Positions 19,901 to 27,775 of a DNA stretch of 64,000 bases are shown here, piece by piece. How positions within the stretch are numbered: the stretch's first letter is position 1; each line of letters begins with the position of its first letter. The translations under genes and the position numbers were made by a program. The notes under the pieces are model-generated. The model searched no databases, was not told where the DNA came from, and was given only the letters and a program-made list of their open reading frames with translations. The stretch comes from JAXLWB01 sp046328715 (GTDB taxonomy: Bacteria; Chloroflexota; Anaerolineae; Caldilineales; Caldilineaceae), in contig JAXLWB010000009.1 of assembly GCA_046328715.1 (NCBI GenBank), positions 124,001-188,000 of the forward strand. The letters run 5' to 3'.

Positions 19901-20718
19901 ACCTTGGCTTGTTTAACAAACTGTTTCAATGTATCAACGTGCTCGGCAGGAATCACAAAATTCTTAACCTGCTTAGATTGCACCTGTGCGGCAGCCGAAG
20001 AATAATCCACTGGCAAAAGTGGCGAAGTCACCCCTTGCAGTTGTGGTTGCCAAAACCCTAACAAATGTTCTAAAACGCCGGATTGCCGCAACCATTGCCG
20101 TTGCCAAACTGCAAAATCGCCATAACCAACTGGCAATTTCCTCAGAACCGGTTCGACATTATGTGTATAGGCTTCGTAACAACTATTCAGTTCTTTGAAA
20201 AATAGACTCAGCGACCAGTAATCAAAAGCAATATGATGAAAGGTAAACCCTAACACGTATTCACCAGAAACCAGGCGATAGAGGCGGTAGCGAAATCCCG
20301 GTTCGTATTCAAGGTCAAACGGTTGCTGTAGATCGCTAATAATTTGCGTTTGGGCTGGTGCATCTGGCAGATCAAACAAGTCGATCGGGTTTAGGAGAAC
20401 AGGCTTAACTGGTTGGATGATTTGTTTTGGCTGACCATTGACCATCCCGTAAATTGTCCGCAAAGCGGGTTGGTGGCTTATCACCGTTTCCAAACTGCGG
20501 ACGAGCGCGCTGAGATTTAATTCACTTTTGAGACGAAATGCACACGGCATGTTGTAGAGCGAAACGCCCAAGTTTAACCGCTCCAAAGCCCATAAGCGAT
20601 CTTGCGACAAGGAAAGTGGGAAGTGCGATTCTGTTGGCTCTAATGACACTAAGGGGGGTGCCTGATTACGCAGTTCAATTAGGCTACGGATAGCTTTCCA
20701 ATTATCTGTCGATTTCAT
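13975..20718 (-). CDS. Hybrid NRPS/PKS megasynthase, C-ACP-KS-AT-KR-ACP
   Basis: A 2247-aa protein. Domains: condensation-type at about 20-440 ('HHIAFDYWS', HH at 161-162, where the usual Gly after Asp is Tyr); carrier at about 500-575 (Ser536 in 'YGITSL'); KS at about 634-1055 (Cys808 in 'DTACSSS'); malonyl-type AT at about 1165-1460 (Ser1275, HAFH near 1375); KR at about 1630-2045 (NADPH loop 'GGLGGLG', LDD near 1955, catalytic Tyr in 'GNYAAAN'), a B-type ketoreductase by the LDD motif; carrier at about 2125-2195 (Ser2163 in 'GMDSL'). No DH, ER or TE. It probably takes the pyrrolyl starter, adds one malonate and reduces it. What the N-terminal C-ACP pair does is unclear. Confidence 0.92.
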   Translation of the reverse strand: MKSTDNWKAIRSLIELRNQAPPLVSLEPTESHFPLSLSQDRLWALERLNLGVSLYNMPCAFRLKSELNLSALVRSLETVISHQPALRTIYGMVNGQPKQIIQPVKPVLLNPIDLFDLPDAPAQTQIISDLQQPFDLEYEPGFRYRLYRLVSGEYVLGFTFHHIAFDYWSLSLFFKELNSCYEAYTHNVEPVLRKLPVGYGDFAVWQRQWLRQSGVLEHLLGFWQPQLQGVTSPLLPVDYSSAAAQVQSKQVKNFVIPAEHVDTLKQFVKQAKVSLFDLLLTGFKVLLRSLSPTDDLAICTPVISRHRPELQHLIGDFTNLLILRTDMSGQPTSLDLLHRVSQTVSAALAHQDMPLQFIQSHLRFQLPKILFAFLNTPQATLQLSGVDSAVWYEPTGSNDFDLFLVLEEKGSTIKAFLKYNANLWSETTIVNWLETYQELLNQLTSQPDQPVASLLPNMPPASATKTAISSTDDYSITEVAVQVRQEIEGRSYNQTETDLSYEALKAWLIAWVSDKLKVEPKKINLHQPFSEYGITSLFAINLVKDLSRWVGRQLEPIILWSYPSISDLTAFVVGKPSDEALEQPTFSSPAVPFSLLNELRELPKPIAPSTMEAALSTIQTLQHKLTTVQQRLTEPIAIIGLSCRFPGKVDTPAAFWQLLQNGIDPVGKIPAERWNLDLYYDPNPNTPGKMYVHSGSFLGSEIEQFDPQFFGVSPVDAAHLDPQQRLLIELSWEALEHAGISASQLRESQTGVFIGAYWDNYPATNFYASPPEQLDGHHLLSSLRGMQAGRLAYILGVHGPAMQLDTACSSSLLALHVACQSLRQGEADLALVGGADLNLSPSRTISLCRMQVLSPDGRCKTFDAQADGFGQAEGAAMVVLKRLSDAIKDGDSVFALIRGSAVNHDGASNGLTAPNRLAQEALLRQALSNADIDPDDIQYIEAHGTGTQLGDPIEMAALKSVFAVGRHSPLLLGSVKSNIGHTGAAAGVASLLKVVLALQHGEIPPNLHFETPNPHIAWAETPFVVPTKRTLWPKGNGPRVAGISSFGMTGTNVHVIVEEFAPAKADLSLAKQNQLERSRHLLCLSAQSHPALQELLERYITHLTANPECNLADICSTANRGRVHFAHRLAIIATDSVDLQQKLLSLHKQNKPTEPVQELGQGAPPKIAFLFTGQGSQYVNMGRELYETQPKFRAVLERGDQLLQAYLGKSLLEILYPANGDHCSKTANGANHLSLNANPIDQTTYTQPALFVLEVALATLWQSWGIQPEILIGHSVGEVAAACVAGVFSLEDGLKLIATRGRLMGALPQDGEMVSLSMDEARVRQAIAPYHNDIAIAAVNGAQSIVISGKRQAVLSLSEELASEGIKTRKLTVSHAFHSPLMQPILDEFRKVAATITYHKPKLRLVSNVTGEIACEEVTTPDYWVRHVCDPVRFADGIATLHEHGTNIFLEIGPKPTLLGMAQSILDTQDAVPVDKSDGELSGTHHNSAKPSMLPSLRENQSDWQQMLMSLSELYLHAIPIDWEGFEKDYQRRKVILPTYPFQRQRYWVEHSAHKTNGQLSTQQTPLVNLLNQGDLAQLMQMVQDGQAFSTEERALLPKLLERLVQQQTLQRNASKVDDWLYEVVWRAQERPVQSEAANANGQWLILADQGGWGYALAQQLAAKGGQPLLVYANRAASNGWLPVVVVDPADVNALQQLLSAQNNPQMIRGVIHLWGLDMPNMEGLTEARLQETQMVGCGSLLHLVQWLGRTAFAGGQRVPKLWVMTQNAQALPEAEVPLSVTQSSLWGLGRTIALEHQELWGGIIDLDAGYTPTTPTIVSQVLAEFLGETSESQLALRKNGRHVARLARCIPSAGVIPIDSSAAYLISGGLGGLGLQVARWLADNGARYLCLTSRRGVTTTMQQQMIGELERKGVTVQIAKVDMADAGAISTLLTELAAASIPLRGIIHTAGVLDDSVLLNQEWSRFQTVMAPKVQGSWHLHRLTQAMPLDFFIMFSSVASVFGNMGQGNYAAANSFMDGLAHYRRQKGLPALSINWGPWAEAGMGARLEKLQLHGMTAMQPTEGCMALQRLISTAGNCLVSPIDWSQFDLASVSGQAFVSDWRKVEDKSSVQPVFAEQLRKMPASERYQSLISYLQAQVSQVLWLNEPAPRQQGFADMGMDSLMALKLKHRLENGLGKALPTTIALEYPTLERMANYLLDDVLELPITHVSVADEMDVVSVTDTLDDLSQDELAQLLAHKLGTFAK

Positions 20719-20757
20719 ACCCTAGACTCCAGCAAAACGGTTTCGAGCTTTGTAGCT

Positions 20758-21066
20758 TTAGTGGGCTAAACGAGTTTTCACAAGCTTGCTAATGGCGCTC
20801 ACGGTTTCAAACGACTCTAACACGACATTTTCAGGCTCAATCGTGAAGTGGAACTGCTCTTCTAAAAAGGCGATTAGGACAAAGATGCCCATGGAGTCGA
20901 TGATCCCTTCCTCAATTAAACGGGTGTCGTTGGTAAGATAAGCACCAGACTTGTCATACATAAACTCCCTAACAATGTAATTTCTGACAATGCTTTGGAT
21001 ATTATCAGTTTGCATATCGACGTTCTGATTTTGGCTTTCAATGGTTTGGTAGAGTGTTTGATTCAT
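20758..21066 (-). CDS. Stand-alone acyl/peptidyl carrier protein (PltL-like)
   Basis: A 102-aa carrier protein with the phosphopantetheine serine in 'EEGIIDSMGIF' and the usual four-helix pattern. GAGGGA lies 5 nt upstream of the ATG. It sits between halogenase and megasynthase genes in the same orientation. In pyrrole pathways such as pyoluteorin, a free carrier of this kind (PltL) holds prolyl during oxidation and chlorination. I infer the same here because the ligase and dehydrogenase partners are also present. The extended acidic N-terminus of about 25 residues is not part of the core fold. Confidence 0.88.
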   Translation of the reverse strand: MNQTLYQTIESQNQNVDMQTDNIQSIVRNYIVREFMYDKSGAYLTNDTRLIEEGIIDSMGIFVLIAFLEEQFHFTIEPENVVLESFETVSAISKLVKTRLAH

Positions 21067-21162
21067 CGTAATCCCTCAATAGAATTTATAGATGCCTCTT
21101 GGTACAGGTTACAGGAGCGTATCTGTACCAAGGGAAAAATGGAAGTCGTATATCCGCTTCAA

Positions 21163-22530
21163 TCAGTAAGGCTTAAACGCATTTGCAGTTAAATCATTCA
21201 ACAACTTATGCCACATGTGGTTTGGATTTTGCTCTACAGCGCTAACCACTTCCCGCATGCGCGTAAGGACCTTGGGCTCGGCATCGTCATAGACATCTCC
21301 TTGCAGAAGCTTAAGGATATCAAGTCGATAACGTGGGTCGCGAACAAAGCTCGTGAATAAAATATTCAGACGGTAGTAGAGGGTGATAAATTCGTACCAA
21401 TTCTTAGTGCCGCGCAGCAGGGTTGTTTCATAATTTTTGAAGTGCTGCCGTGTAATGCCCTGCTCAGTAAACTGCTTTGTTTTGAAGGTTTCGATAATAT
21501 CGTAGCTCGCTAGCCGCGCACTGTTTAAGGCAACACTGACACCTGAAGAGAAAATGGGATCGACAAAACGGGCAGCATCGCCAACTAAGACATAGCCATC
21601 TCCACAAAACTGCTTCATGGCATAGCTGTAGTCACCTTCTACCGAAAACGGACGAATTCGATTGGCACTGTGTAACTTTTTAGCGACGGCGGGATGTGTG
21701 TCTAGGCAATTCCAAAAAAATTTCTCCCATTCTTCTTTATCTTTTGGGAAATTTTTCTTTTGGGTGACAACACCAAAACTAGTAATTGTATCTGTAATCG
21801 GAATCTGCCAAACCCACGTGTTAGACATGGGTAAAAAGTGGATAAAGATGTAATCCTCTTTGTCCGATGTGCCGCGATCATACCCGTCAAACCAAGTATG
21901 AATGGCAAATTGGTTAAATATCGGATCATTCACTTTTAGCTTGAGCTGGTTGCCGAGAAATGTGCGACGTCCACTTGCGTCAACCACCAAACGCACACTT
22001 GTTTTTACTTCTTGTTTCCCAAGCATTGAAACGATCTGTGGATATTGACCTTCTTGAAAGTCTACCTGCTTCACCGGTAGCCCTTCGTACACAGTGGCAC
22101 CCAGTTGATTGGCATGCTGTAAGAGCAGCAGGTCAAATTGTCCCCGATCCACGTGGTAGGTATACTTTTGGTTGAAACCTGCCATTTCGCGCTCGTCAAA
22201 CGCAATATCGACGTGACAATCTGGGGTAAGACCTTCCCAATCCATCTCATGGTTTAATACCGAGTCTGTTAAGGCAGAAGTCCAGGCCGCGCCATATTTA
22301 TGTGGGAATTTCGCCTCTTCCATCTTTGGTAGAAAACCGATTTCCTTCAACACACGGTTCGCTGCTGGCACAAGCGATTCACCCACATGGGGGCGTGGAA
22401 ACAATTCTCTTTCAAAAATAACGCAATCGATCCCTGCTTTGGCTAAGTAAGAGGCCAATCCCGACCCTGCAGGCCCACCACCAATGATTCCAACTTCAAA
22501 ATCGGGCTTAGCATTAGAAACTGTAAGCAT
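21163..22530 (-). CDS. FAD-dependent halogenase (PltA-like)
   Basis: About 455 aa of the flavin-dependent halogenase family. The FAD-binding motif 'GGGPAGSGLASYL' begins near residue 15, the acid/VGES element follows ('PRPHVGESLVP'), and the halogenase signature WxWxIP is exact ('WVWQIP'). A lysine lies in 'FPHKYGAAW', in the region expected for the active-site Lys. The frame starts with GTG at 22536, but I prefer ATG at 22528-22530. It probably chlorinates the carrier-bound pyrrole, using a separate flavin reductase not seen in the cluster. The FMN reductase at 61708 is distant and not necessarily the partner. Confidence 0.87.
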   Translation of the reverse strand: MLTVSNAKPDFEVGIIGGGPAGSGLASYLAKAGIDCVIFERELFPRPHVGESLVPAANRVLKEIGFLPKMEEAKFPHKYGAAWTSALTDSVLNHEMDWEGLTPDCHVDIAFDEREMAGFNQKYTYHVDRGQFDLLLLQHANQLGATVYEGLPVKQVDFQEGQYPQIVSMLGKQEVKTSVRLVVDASGRRTFLGNQLKLKVNDPIFNQFAIHTWFDGYDRGTSDKEDYIFIHFLPMSNTWVWQIPITDTITSFGVVTQKKNFPKDKEEWEKFFWNCLDTHPAVAKKLHSANRIRPFSVEGDYSYAMKQFCGDGYVLVGDAARFVDPIFSSGVSVALNSARLASYDIIETFKTKQFTEQGITRQHFKNYETTLLRGTKNWYEFITLYYRLNILFTSFVRDPRYRLDILKLLQGDVYDDAEPKVLTRMREVVSAVEQNPNHMWHKLLNDLTANAFKPY

Positions 22531-22670
22531 ATACACCTATCTTTGAACTAAATCTATAAGGTAACTATTCAGGTAGTAAAAACTTGACGGCACTTTTCGA
22601 TAACAAATTTGCGACTCTCATCCAGAGCTCAGTTCGGAAATTCTCAATATTACATAGCAGACCAACCTGC

Positions 22671-24071
22671 TTAGCTTTCCATCACTGCTTGCCTTACTGG
22701 GAAAAGAATAGAGCGATCGACATCACAAGATTCTGTTTTAAAATTGCGTCGATTAATTACCAAATGCCGATATCTTTCAAACTGAGTTGGATTAGCAAGC
22801 GTGTCCATAAAAATTCGGTAGCGCTCATGGTTTTCAAAGAAATCTCCAGACAGAATAAAATGCCCAGCCGACATAGCATCCTGATGTTCATTATGTTCAG
22901 TCATAAATGCCATACCTGCTTCCGCAAAAGAGAGCGCATGAGGATTGTAAAAAAGTGAAATTAACCGATAAACGAGATCGTAAGCCCCGTCGATCTGCTT
23001 ATAGACGTCTACGATTGGTTTGTTATCCATTTGACCCGGTGACGCCAGCATCGTGCGCAATGCATTGGCCATCAACATAGCGCTCTTCATAGAAAGGAAG
23101 ATACCACTGGAAAAAATTGGATCGATGAAGCGGCCCGCATCGCCTACGAGTGCAAAGAGATTGCCATACTTTTGCTCTGAATAGTAGGAGTAGTCCCCTT
23201 CAATCATTACAGGCATTGCTATTTTTGCTTTGGCCAATAAGTCAACCAGATAGGGCGATTCTTGCAACTCTTGTCGATAGAGCGCCTCAATCCAGTTCTC
23301 AACACCTTTCTGGGTTAGCTTGGCTTTTTCTTCGCGCAGATAAAAACTATCCATCACGACCCCTACGGTCACTCGATCCAATCCCAGGGGAAAGACCCAG
23401 GTCCAACCACGCTTTTTCCCACCTAAATAGACGATGACCGAGGACCCTTCTTCTAATCCCCCTTTTAGTTCCGGCACTGCTTCCCAATGGGTCCATAACG
23501 CCGTGCGTTCAAACCCTTTGTTTGGTTTGCGCCAATGATTACTGGTTGCGACAAAGCTGTCACGACCGCTGGCATCAATCAGAAAGCGCGCTTGGTGAGT
23601 CTGCTCTTCGCCATTTTTCGAGCTTGTTGTAACAGTCACCAAATTTGGGTTCTTATCTGTGTCAAAGTCTACTTTGGACACCTTTGTTTCTTCGTGAACG
23701 GTTGCGCCATTGCTACGAGCGTTATCTAGCAGTAATTTGTCGAAAGTAGGCCGATCCACATGAAAGGAAAGGAAACTTTCATCCTTAATCACATGGTTGA
23801 AGCACCAATTGGTTGCCGATGAACCATCTGGTAGCGCAAAACGTACTGCCGACTTGCGCGTGAAATGCTTTTTCATCTCATCTAGAACACCTAATTCTTT
23901 AAACAGATGAAAACAGAACGGCAGCAGTGATTCGCCGACATGTTCGCGCGGGAATTTCGCCTTCTCGAAGACAGTCACCTTATATCCATACTTGGCCAGA
24001 AAAGTTGCGGCAGTTGAACCTGCGGGTCCACCGCCAATCACAATTACATCACTCATTAATGGAATACTCAT
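22671..24071 (-). CDS. Second FAD-dependent halogenase-family monooxygenase
   Basis: A 466-aa paralogue of the 21163-22530 protein, with FAD motif 'GGGPAGSTAATFL', 'PREHVGESLLP' and 'FALVGDAGRFIDPIFSSG'. The halogenase signature is altered: WTWVFP instead of WxWxIP. It may be a halogenase with different site selectivity, or an oxygenase of the same fold. Pyoluteorin-type clusters also carry more than one halogenase homologue, of which not all halogenate the pyrrole. A weak AAAGG lies upstream of the ATG. Gaps of about 100-130 bp on either side show nothing else recognisable. Confidence 0.82.
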   Translation of the reverse strand: MSIPLMSDVIVIGGGPAGSTAATFLAKYGYKVTVFEKAKFPREHVGESLLPFCFHLFKELGVLDEMKKHFTRKSAVRFALPDGSSATNWCFNHVIKDESFLSFHVDRPTFDKLLLDNARSNGATVHEETKVSKVDFDTDKNPNLVTVTTSSKNGEEQTHQARFLIDASGRDSFVATSNHWRKPNKGFERTALWTHWEAVPELKGGLEEGSSVIVYLGGKKRGWTWVFPLGLDRVTVGVVMDSFYLREEKAKLTQKGVENWIEALYRQELQESPYLVDLLAKAKIAMPVMIEGDYSYYSEQKYGNLFALVGDAGRFIDPIFSSGIFLSMKSAMLMANALRTMLASPGQMDNKPIVDVYKQIDGAYDLVYRLISLFYNPHALSFAEAGMAFMTEHNEHQDAMSAGHFILSGDFFENHERYRIFMDTLANPTQFERYRHLVINRRNFKTESCDVDRSILFPVRQAVMES

Positions 24072-24174
24072 TTACTTAATCCTTTTACCAATTCTAAACT
24101 CATACGCTTGACAAACGAACCATTTTTAAGATTGGTAGCTTTGAAGAGCCAAACGTCTTAAAGGCCAACGTGCA

Positions 24175-26370
24175 TCAGGAGCGGCGAATCATCCATACGG
24201 TTAGCCCCGGAGACGGCACTTTGAGGTCATGACGTTCAATGACTGATCTTTCGGTTTTGATGATTTCAAATGTCGGTAGAAAGGTCGTTTCTAAGCGTTG
24301 CATCATTTCCTCGTACAATTTTTCTTCCTGCGTTGCATCAATCTGACTGCCTAAATTAACACCATAAATTAGCAAGAAACGTGCTGCTGGGCGTGCCCAA
24401 TTTGCAATTGTTTTTGCATAGTTTGGATAGAAGTTTTTGGGCAAACCTTGGAGACAGCCACGATCCAACAACACATCGAATTCGGAAACGGCAGATGGCT
24501 CACAACAAACATCTGCCACTTTAAATTCCAGCTTACCTGGCACTTCACCAAACGTCTGTTGCGCCCGTTGAATCGCTGACGGTGCAAGATCAACACCCAG
24601 TACAGAATAGTTTTGTTCAGACAACCAATGCGCAATTTCACCATCCCCACAACCAATATCCAGCAGCCGTGCCTGAGGAGGAAACCAAGCTTCATCTACC
24701 GATTCTCTAATTCTTTGGGGAATTTCTCGGATCGCCCATACAGGCATGAAGTCTTTATTTGACCAATTTTTTTCCCACATTTGTTGAATTTGCTTAGATA
24801 CTTGCTCACGCATATTTAATGTCGCTGTGTCAGATGTTGGTTGTCGCAGTTGCACCTTATCCACCTTTCCTGTCGAAGTTTTGGGCAACGTCGCTTGAAA
24901 CTCGAATTGCTGAGGGAGCATATATTTCGGCAACCGCTCAGCACAAAAGGCTTCTAATGTACTGCGTAGCAATTGCTTGCCAGCGCCTGGCACAATAAAC
25001 GCCTTAATCTGGTTACCGATCTCATCATCGGCAATCGGAATGACAGCGGCTTCTTCCACATCAGGGTGGCTATAAAGTATCGTTTCAATTTCACCAAGTT
25101 CAATCCGATAGCCACGGCTTTTGATCTGGTTATCACGACGACCGAGATAGGTATAATTACCATCCACCTCTTCGCGCACCAAGTCGCCTGTGTGGTAAAT
25201 CAGTTCCGGGCGCAAATGTTGATTCACAACCAGTGGCGTAAGCGCTTGGGCTGTGCGTTCTGGTAAGCCCCAGTAACCGCTCATTAAAGCCGGTCCACGT
25301 ACACAGAGTTCACCGACATTGCCTGGTTGTACGATTTCATTTTGTTCGGTTAGTACAAACGTTTCGCTGTTCGCACACGCTTTGCCAATCGAAATTGGCT
25401 CAGTGCGGCTGGGATCAAGCCGTGGTACGCTATACCAAGTGCAGACGTTGGTCTCGGTGGGGCCATATAAATTATGAAAGGTAGTATGCGGAAGCAATTC
25501 CATTAACTGGCGCAAATATTTGACTGGAAAAACCTCGCCGGCAAAAAGAATTGTATGTAGTTTCGGAAAAGTAAAGCGCTCCAGTTGACCATGAAGTAAC
25601 AGTCGTGTCAGGGCCGAAGGAACGGAATACCAGATAGAAATCTCTTGTGCAGCAATAAAATTAGCCAAATTGCGTGGGAAAACTGAAAGTGCCGGCGAAA
25701 CCAAGACAATTGTCCCACCCGCTTTGATCGTGGCGAACAGATCAAAGATCGACAAGTCAAAATGGAAGGGAGCGTGATTGCTCACCCGGTCAGTTGGCTG
25801 CACATTAAAGGTATTACACGCCCAGTCAACGAAAGTGAGAGCGGCACGGTGGCTAATCATTACCCCTTTGGGATTGCCTGTCGAGCCAGAGGTGTAAAGA
25901 ATATAGGCCAAATCGTTTTCAATTGGATAGGTTGCCAGAGGGGGTGCAATCGATGCCTTTGCCAGAGCTGCCGTATCATCTACAAGTATGGCTTGAGGTG
26001 TCGTATTTAATGTCGCTAACTTGCCTTGCAATGCTACCCATTTAGGAGTAGTACTCACCACCCCCTTCATTTGGCAATTATCAACAATATACGCAATACG
26101 TTGAAGCGGCGCTGCCGGGTCAAGTGGAACATAAACGGCACCGGCTTTTAAGACACCAAAAAGTGCAGCCACAGCATCCAGAGATTTCTCTAGATAAAGT
26201 CCTACCCGATCCCCGCGACCCACACCAGCCTGTTGTAATCGATTGGCAAAACGATTACTGGCTTGATCCAGTGTTCGATAGGTGTAATGATCTTGCTCAT
26301 GGACAACTGCCAACTGATTGGGATAGAGGGTTGCGCTTTCCGTCAATAGTTGTGATAGTAGATACGCCAT
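24175..26370 (-). CDS. L-prolyl-AMP ligase (PltF-like) fused to SAM methyltransferase
   Basis: A 731-aa two-part protein. Residues 1 to about 515 form an adenylation domain: A3 'YTSGSTGNPKGV' near 160, the PltF-like 'APFHFDLSIFD' and 'WYSVPSAL', A5 'NLYGPTETNV', and A10 lysine in 'LPKTSTGK' near 500. There is no carrier domain, so it should charge the free carrier at 20758. Residues from about 530 to 731 form a class I SAM methyltransferase with 'LLDIGCGDG' near 568; 'DRGCLQGLP' recalls TPMT-type enzymes. Prolyl-AMP ligases of pyrrole pathways normally lack this part. The stop of the upstream gene lies 6 nt away, so the two are co-transcribed. The methyl acceptor is unknown. Confidence 0.88.
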   Translation of the reverse strand: MAYLLSQLLTESATLYPNQLAVVHEQDHYTYRTLDQASNRFANRLQQAGVGRGDRVGLYLEKSLDAVAALFGVLKAGAVYVPLDPAAPLQRIAYIVDNCQMKGVVSTTPKWVALQGKLATLNTTPQAILVDDTAALAKASIAPPLATYPIENDLAYILYTSGSTGNPKGVMISHRAALTFVDWACNTFNVQPTDRVSNHAPFHFDLSIFDLFATIKAGGTIVLVSPALSVFPRNLANFIAAQEISIWYSVPSALTRLLLHGQLERFTFPKLHTILFAGEVFPVKYLRQLMELLPHTTFHNLYGPTETNVCTWYSVPRLDPSRTEPISIGKACANSETFVLTEQNEIVQPGNVGELCVRGPALMSGYWGLPERTAQALTPLVVNQHLRPELIYHTGDLVREEVDGNYTYLGRRDNQIKSRGYRIELGEIETILYSHPDVEEAAVIPIADDEIGNQIKAFIVPGAGKQLLRSTLEAFCAERLPKYMLPQQFEFQATLPKTSTGKVDKVQLRQPTSDTATLNMREQVSKQIQQMWEKNWSNKDFMPVWAIREIPQRIRESVDEAWFPPQARLLDIGCGDGEIAHWLSEQNYSVLGVDLAPSAIQRAQQTFGEVPGKLEFKVADVCCEPSAVSEFDVLLDRGCLQGLPKNFYPNYAKTIANWARPAARFLLIYGVNLGSQIDATQEEKLYEEMMQRLETTFLPTFEIIKTERSVIERHDLKVPSPGLTVWMIRRS

Positions 26371-26376
26371 AGTAAG

Positions 26377-27522
26377 CTAAATTCCCAGATAACGAGCTAT
26401 AATATTGCGCTGAATGTCAGATGTACCCGAGTAAAGAGTCCCCCCAACGGCATCGCGTAAATTGCATTCCACTTCAAACTCAGTTGTATAGCCATAGCCA
26501 CCATGTATACGGATAGCGTCTAGGCTGGATTGCACAAAGGCTTCGCTCAAGTAGAGCTTGGCCATAGCCGCTTCCATCTGCGCTGACTTGCCCTCTTTTT
26601 TCAACCATGCCGTCTTATAAAGCAGCAGACGTGCAGTTTCCAGTCGTACCTTCATCTCAGCGAGCCGATTTGAAATCGATTGAAATTTACCAATGGGCTG
26701 ACCAAATTGTTTACGCGTGCGTGCGTAGTCGATACACTCTTCCAACTGTCGTTCCATTGCGCCCACATGACTACCTAAAATGCAAGCCCGCTCCCATTCC
26801 ATGGCGCTATTAAAAATATGGATGCCATTACCTTCTTTGCCTAGACGATTGCACTCTGGGACAAAACAATCTTGTAAAATCAATTCACCCATAGGTGCGG
26901 AACGTAACCCCATTTTTTCAATGTTCTTACCCAAGGAGAAACCTGGCATCCCTTTTTCGAGCAGAAATGCACTAATACCCCAACTTCCTTTCTCGGGAGC
27001 CGTCTTAGCAAAAACCAGCGCCAGATCAGCAATCGGGGCGTTAGTAACAAAAGTCTTTGTGCCATTCAACAGATACCCACCCTCACATTTTTCAGCACGG
27101 GTACGCATGTTGTATGCGTCCGAACCGGAATCGGGTTCGCTCATGCCATGTGCCCCGATCCGCGAGCCAGCAATCAAGCCAGGCAGATATTGCTCTTGTT
27201 GTGCCTGCGTACCAAAGGCATGAATGGGATGCTGCACCGACCACATCTGTGCATTGATTGCGAAGAGTAACCCGTTGTCCTTACCCCCATATCCTAATCC
27301 TTCCATGACCAACATGGTGGTAGTGATATCTGCCTCTGCCCCGCCGTAGTTTGTTGAAAAGGGCAAACCCATAATCCCAAAGTCAGCACATTTGCGCCAC
27401 AAGTCATATGGAAATGTTGCTTGCTCCTCCTGTGCTGTCAGTGGTGGGCATAGCTCCTTCTGGGCAAAACGAATGGCAGCCTTCCTGTATTCCAACTGTT
27501 CTTCATTCCAGGCAAAGTTCAT
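26377..27522 (-). CDS. Acyl-CoA dehydrogenase-family prolyl-carrier oxidase (PltE-like)
   Basis: A 381-aa flavoprotein of the acyl-CoA dehydrogenase fold. It has the FAD/substrate motifs 'GMSEPDSGSD' and 'LNGTKTFVTN', the C-terminal 'IHGGYGYTTEF' and 'LYSGTSDIQRNI', and a typical family length. ATG at 27520-27522 is chosen; the longer start at 27540 adds six non-family residues. Beside a prolyl-AMP ligase and a free carrier it fits the L-prolyl-S-carrier dehydrogenase role, a four-electron oxidation to pyrrolyl-2-carboxyl thioester. It is the first gene of the biosynthetic block and is preceded by a leader rich in inverted repeats. Confidence 0.87.
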   Translation of the reverse strand: MNFAWNEEQLEYRKAAIRFAQKELCPPLTAQEEQATFPYDLWRKCADFGIMGLPFSTNYGGAEADITTTMLVMEGLGYGGKDNGLLFAINAQMWSVQHPIHAFGTQAQQEQYLPGLIAGSRIGAHGMSEPDSGSDAYNMRTRAEKCEGGYLLNGTKTFVTNAPIADLALVFAKTAPEKGSWGISAFLLEKGMPGFSLGKNIEKMGLRSAPMGELILQDCFVPECNRLGKEGNGIHIFNSAMEWERACILGSHVGAMERQLEECIDYARTRKQFGQPIGKFQSISNRLAEMKVRLETARLLLYKTAWLKKEGKSAQMEAAMAKLYLSEAFVQSSLDAIRIHGGYGYTTEFEVECNLRDAVGGTLYSGTSDIQRNIIARYLGI

Positions 27523-27549
27523 ATCTATTCTCAGCTTCAATCGATTGCT

Positions 27550-27578
27550 AGAGCTACTTTAACAAAGTAGTTTGTCAA
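27550..27578 (-). promoter_or_regulatory. Candidate promoter/operator upstream of the biosynthetic operon
   Basis: On the minus strand TTGACA (27573-27578) is followed at once by an inverted repeat CTACTTT-N3-AAAGTAG (27554-27570), 32 nt upstream of the dehydrogenase start. No good -10 hexamer lies at the right spacing, so the site may need an activator, or the palindrome may simply be an operator. Confidence 0.3.
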
Positions 27579-27581
27579 TCG

Positions 27582-27636
27582 TCTTCCAGAAAGGCTATAG
27601 CTACAGCCCTGCTTAAACCAGACCCTTTCCGGAAGA
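27582..27636. repeat. Hairpin repeat of the TCTTCCGGGAAGG type, copy 1
   Basis: Arms TCTTCCAGAAAGG / CCTTTCCGGAAGA (12 of 13 paired) enclose a CTATAGC-containing loop. A second copy with 13-bp perfect arms and the same CTATAGC core lies at 56670-56726. Confidence 0.65.
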
Positions 27637-27662
27637 TTGCAAAAGTACGCTGTTAATCATGC

Positions 27663-27764
27663 ACTAGTCGTCTGTTAGCCTGATTTTTGTAGTCTTGACA
27701 CGGACCTCTACCGAGGAAAACACATGCTCCAAAAGAACAAGAATCAACTTAACTGACGACTAGT
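27663..27764. repeat. Long-loop inverted repeat
   Basis: Arms of 15 nt at 27663-27677 and 27750-27764 (ACTAGTCGTC / GACGACTAGT at the outer ten positions, 14 of 15 paired) enclose 72 nt. It lies in the leader between the MinD-like gene and the dehydrogenase gene. Its function is unknown. Confidence 0.5.
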
Positions 27765-27775
27765 AGTCCGCCTAC

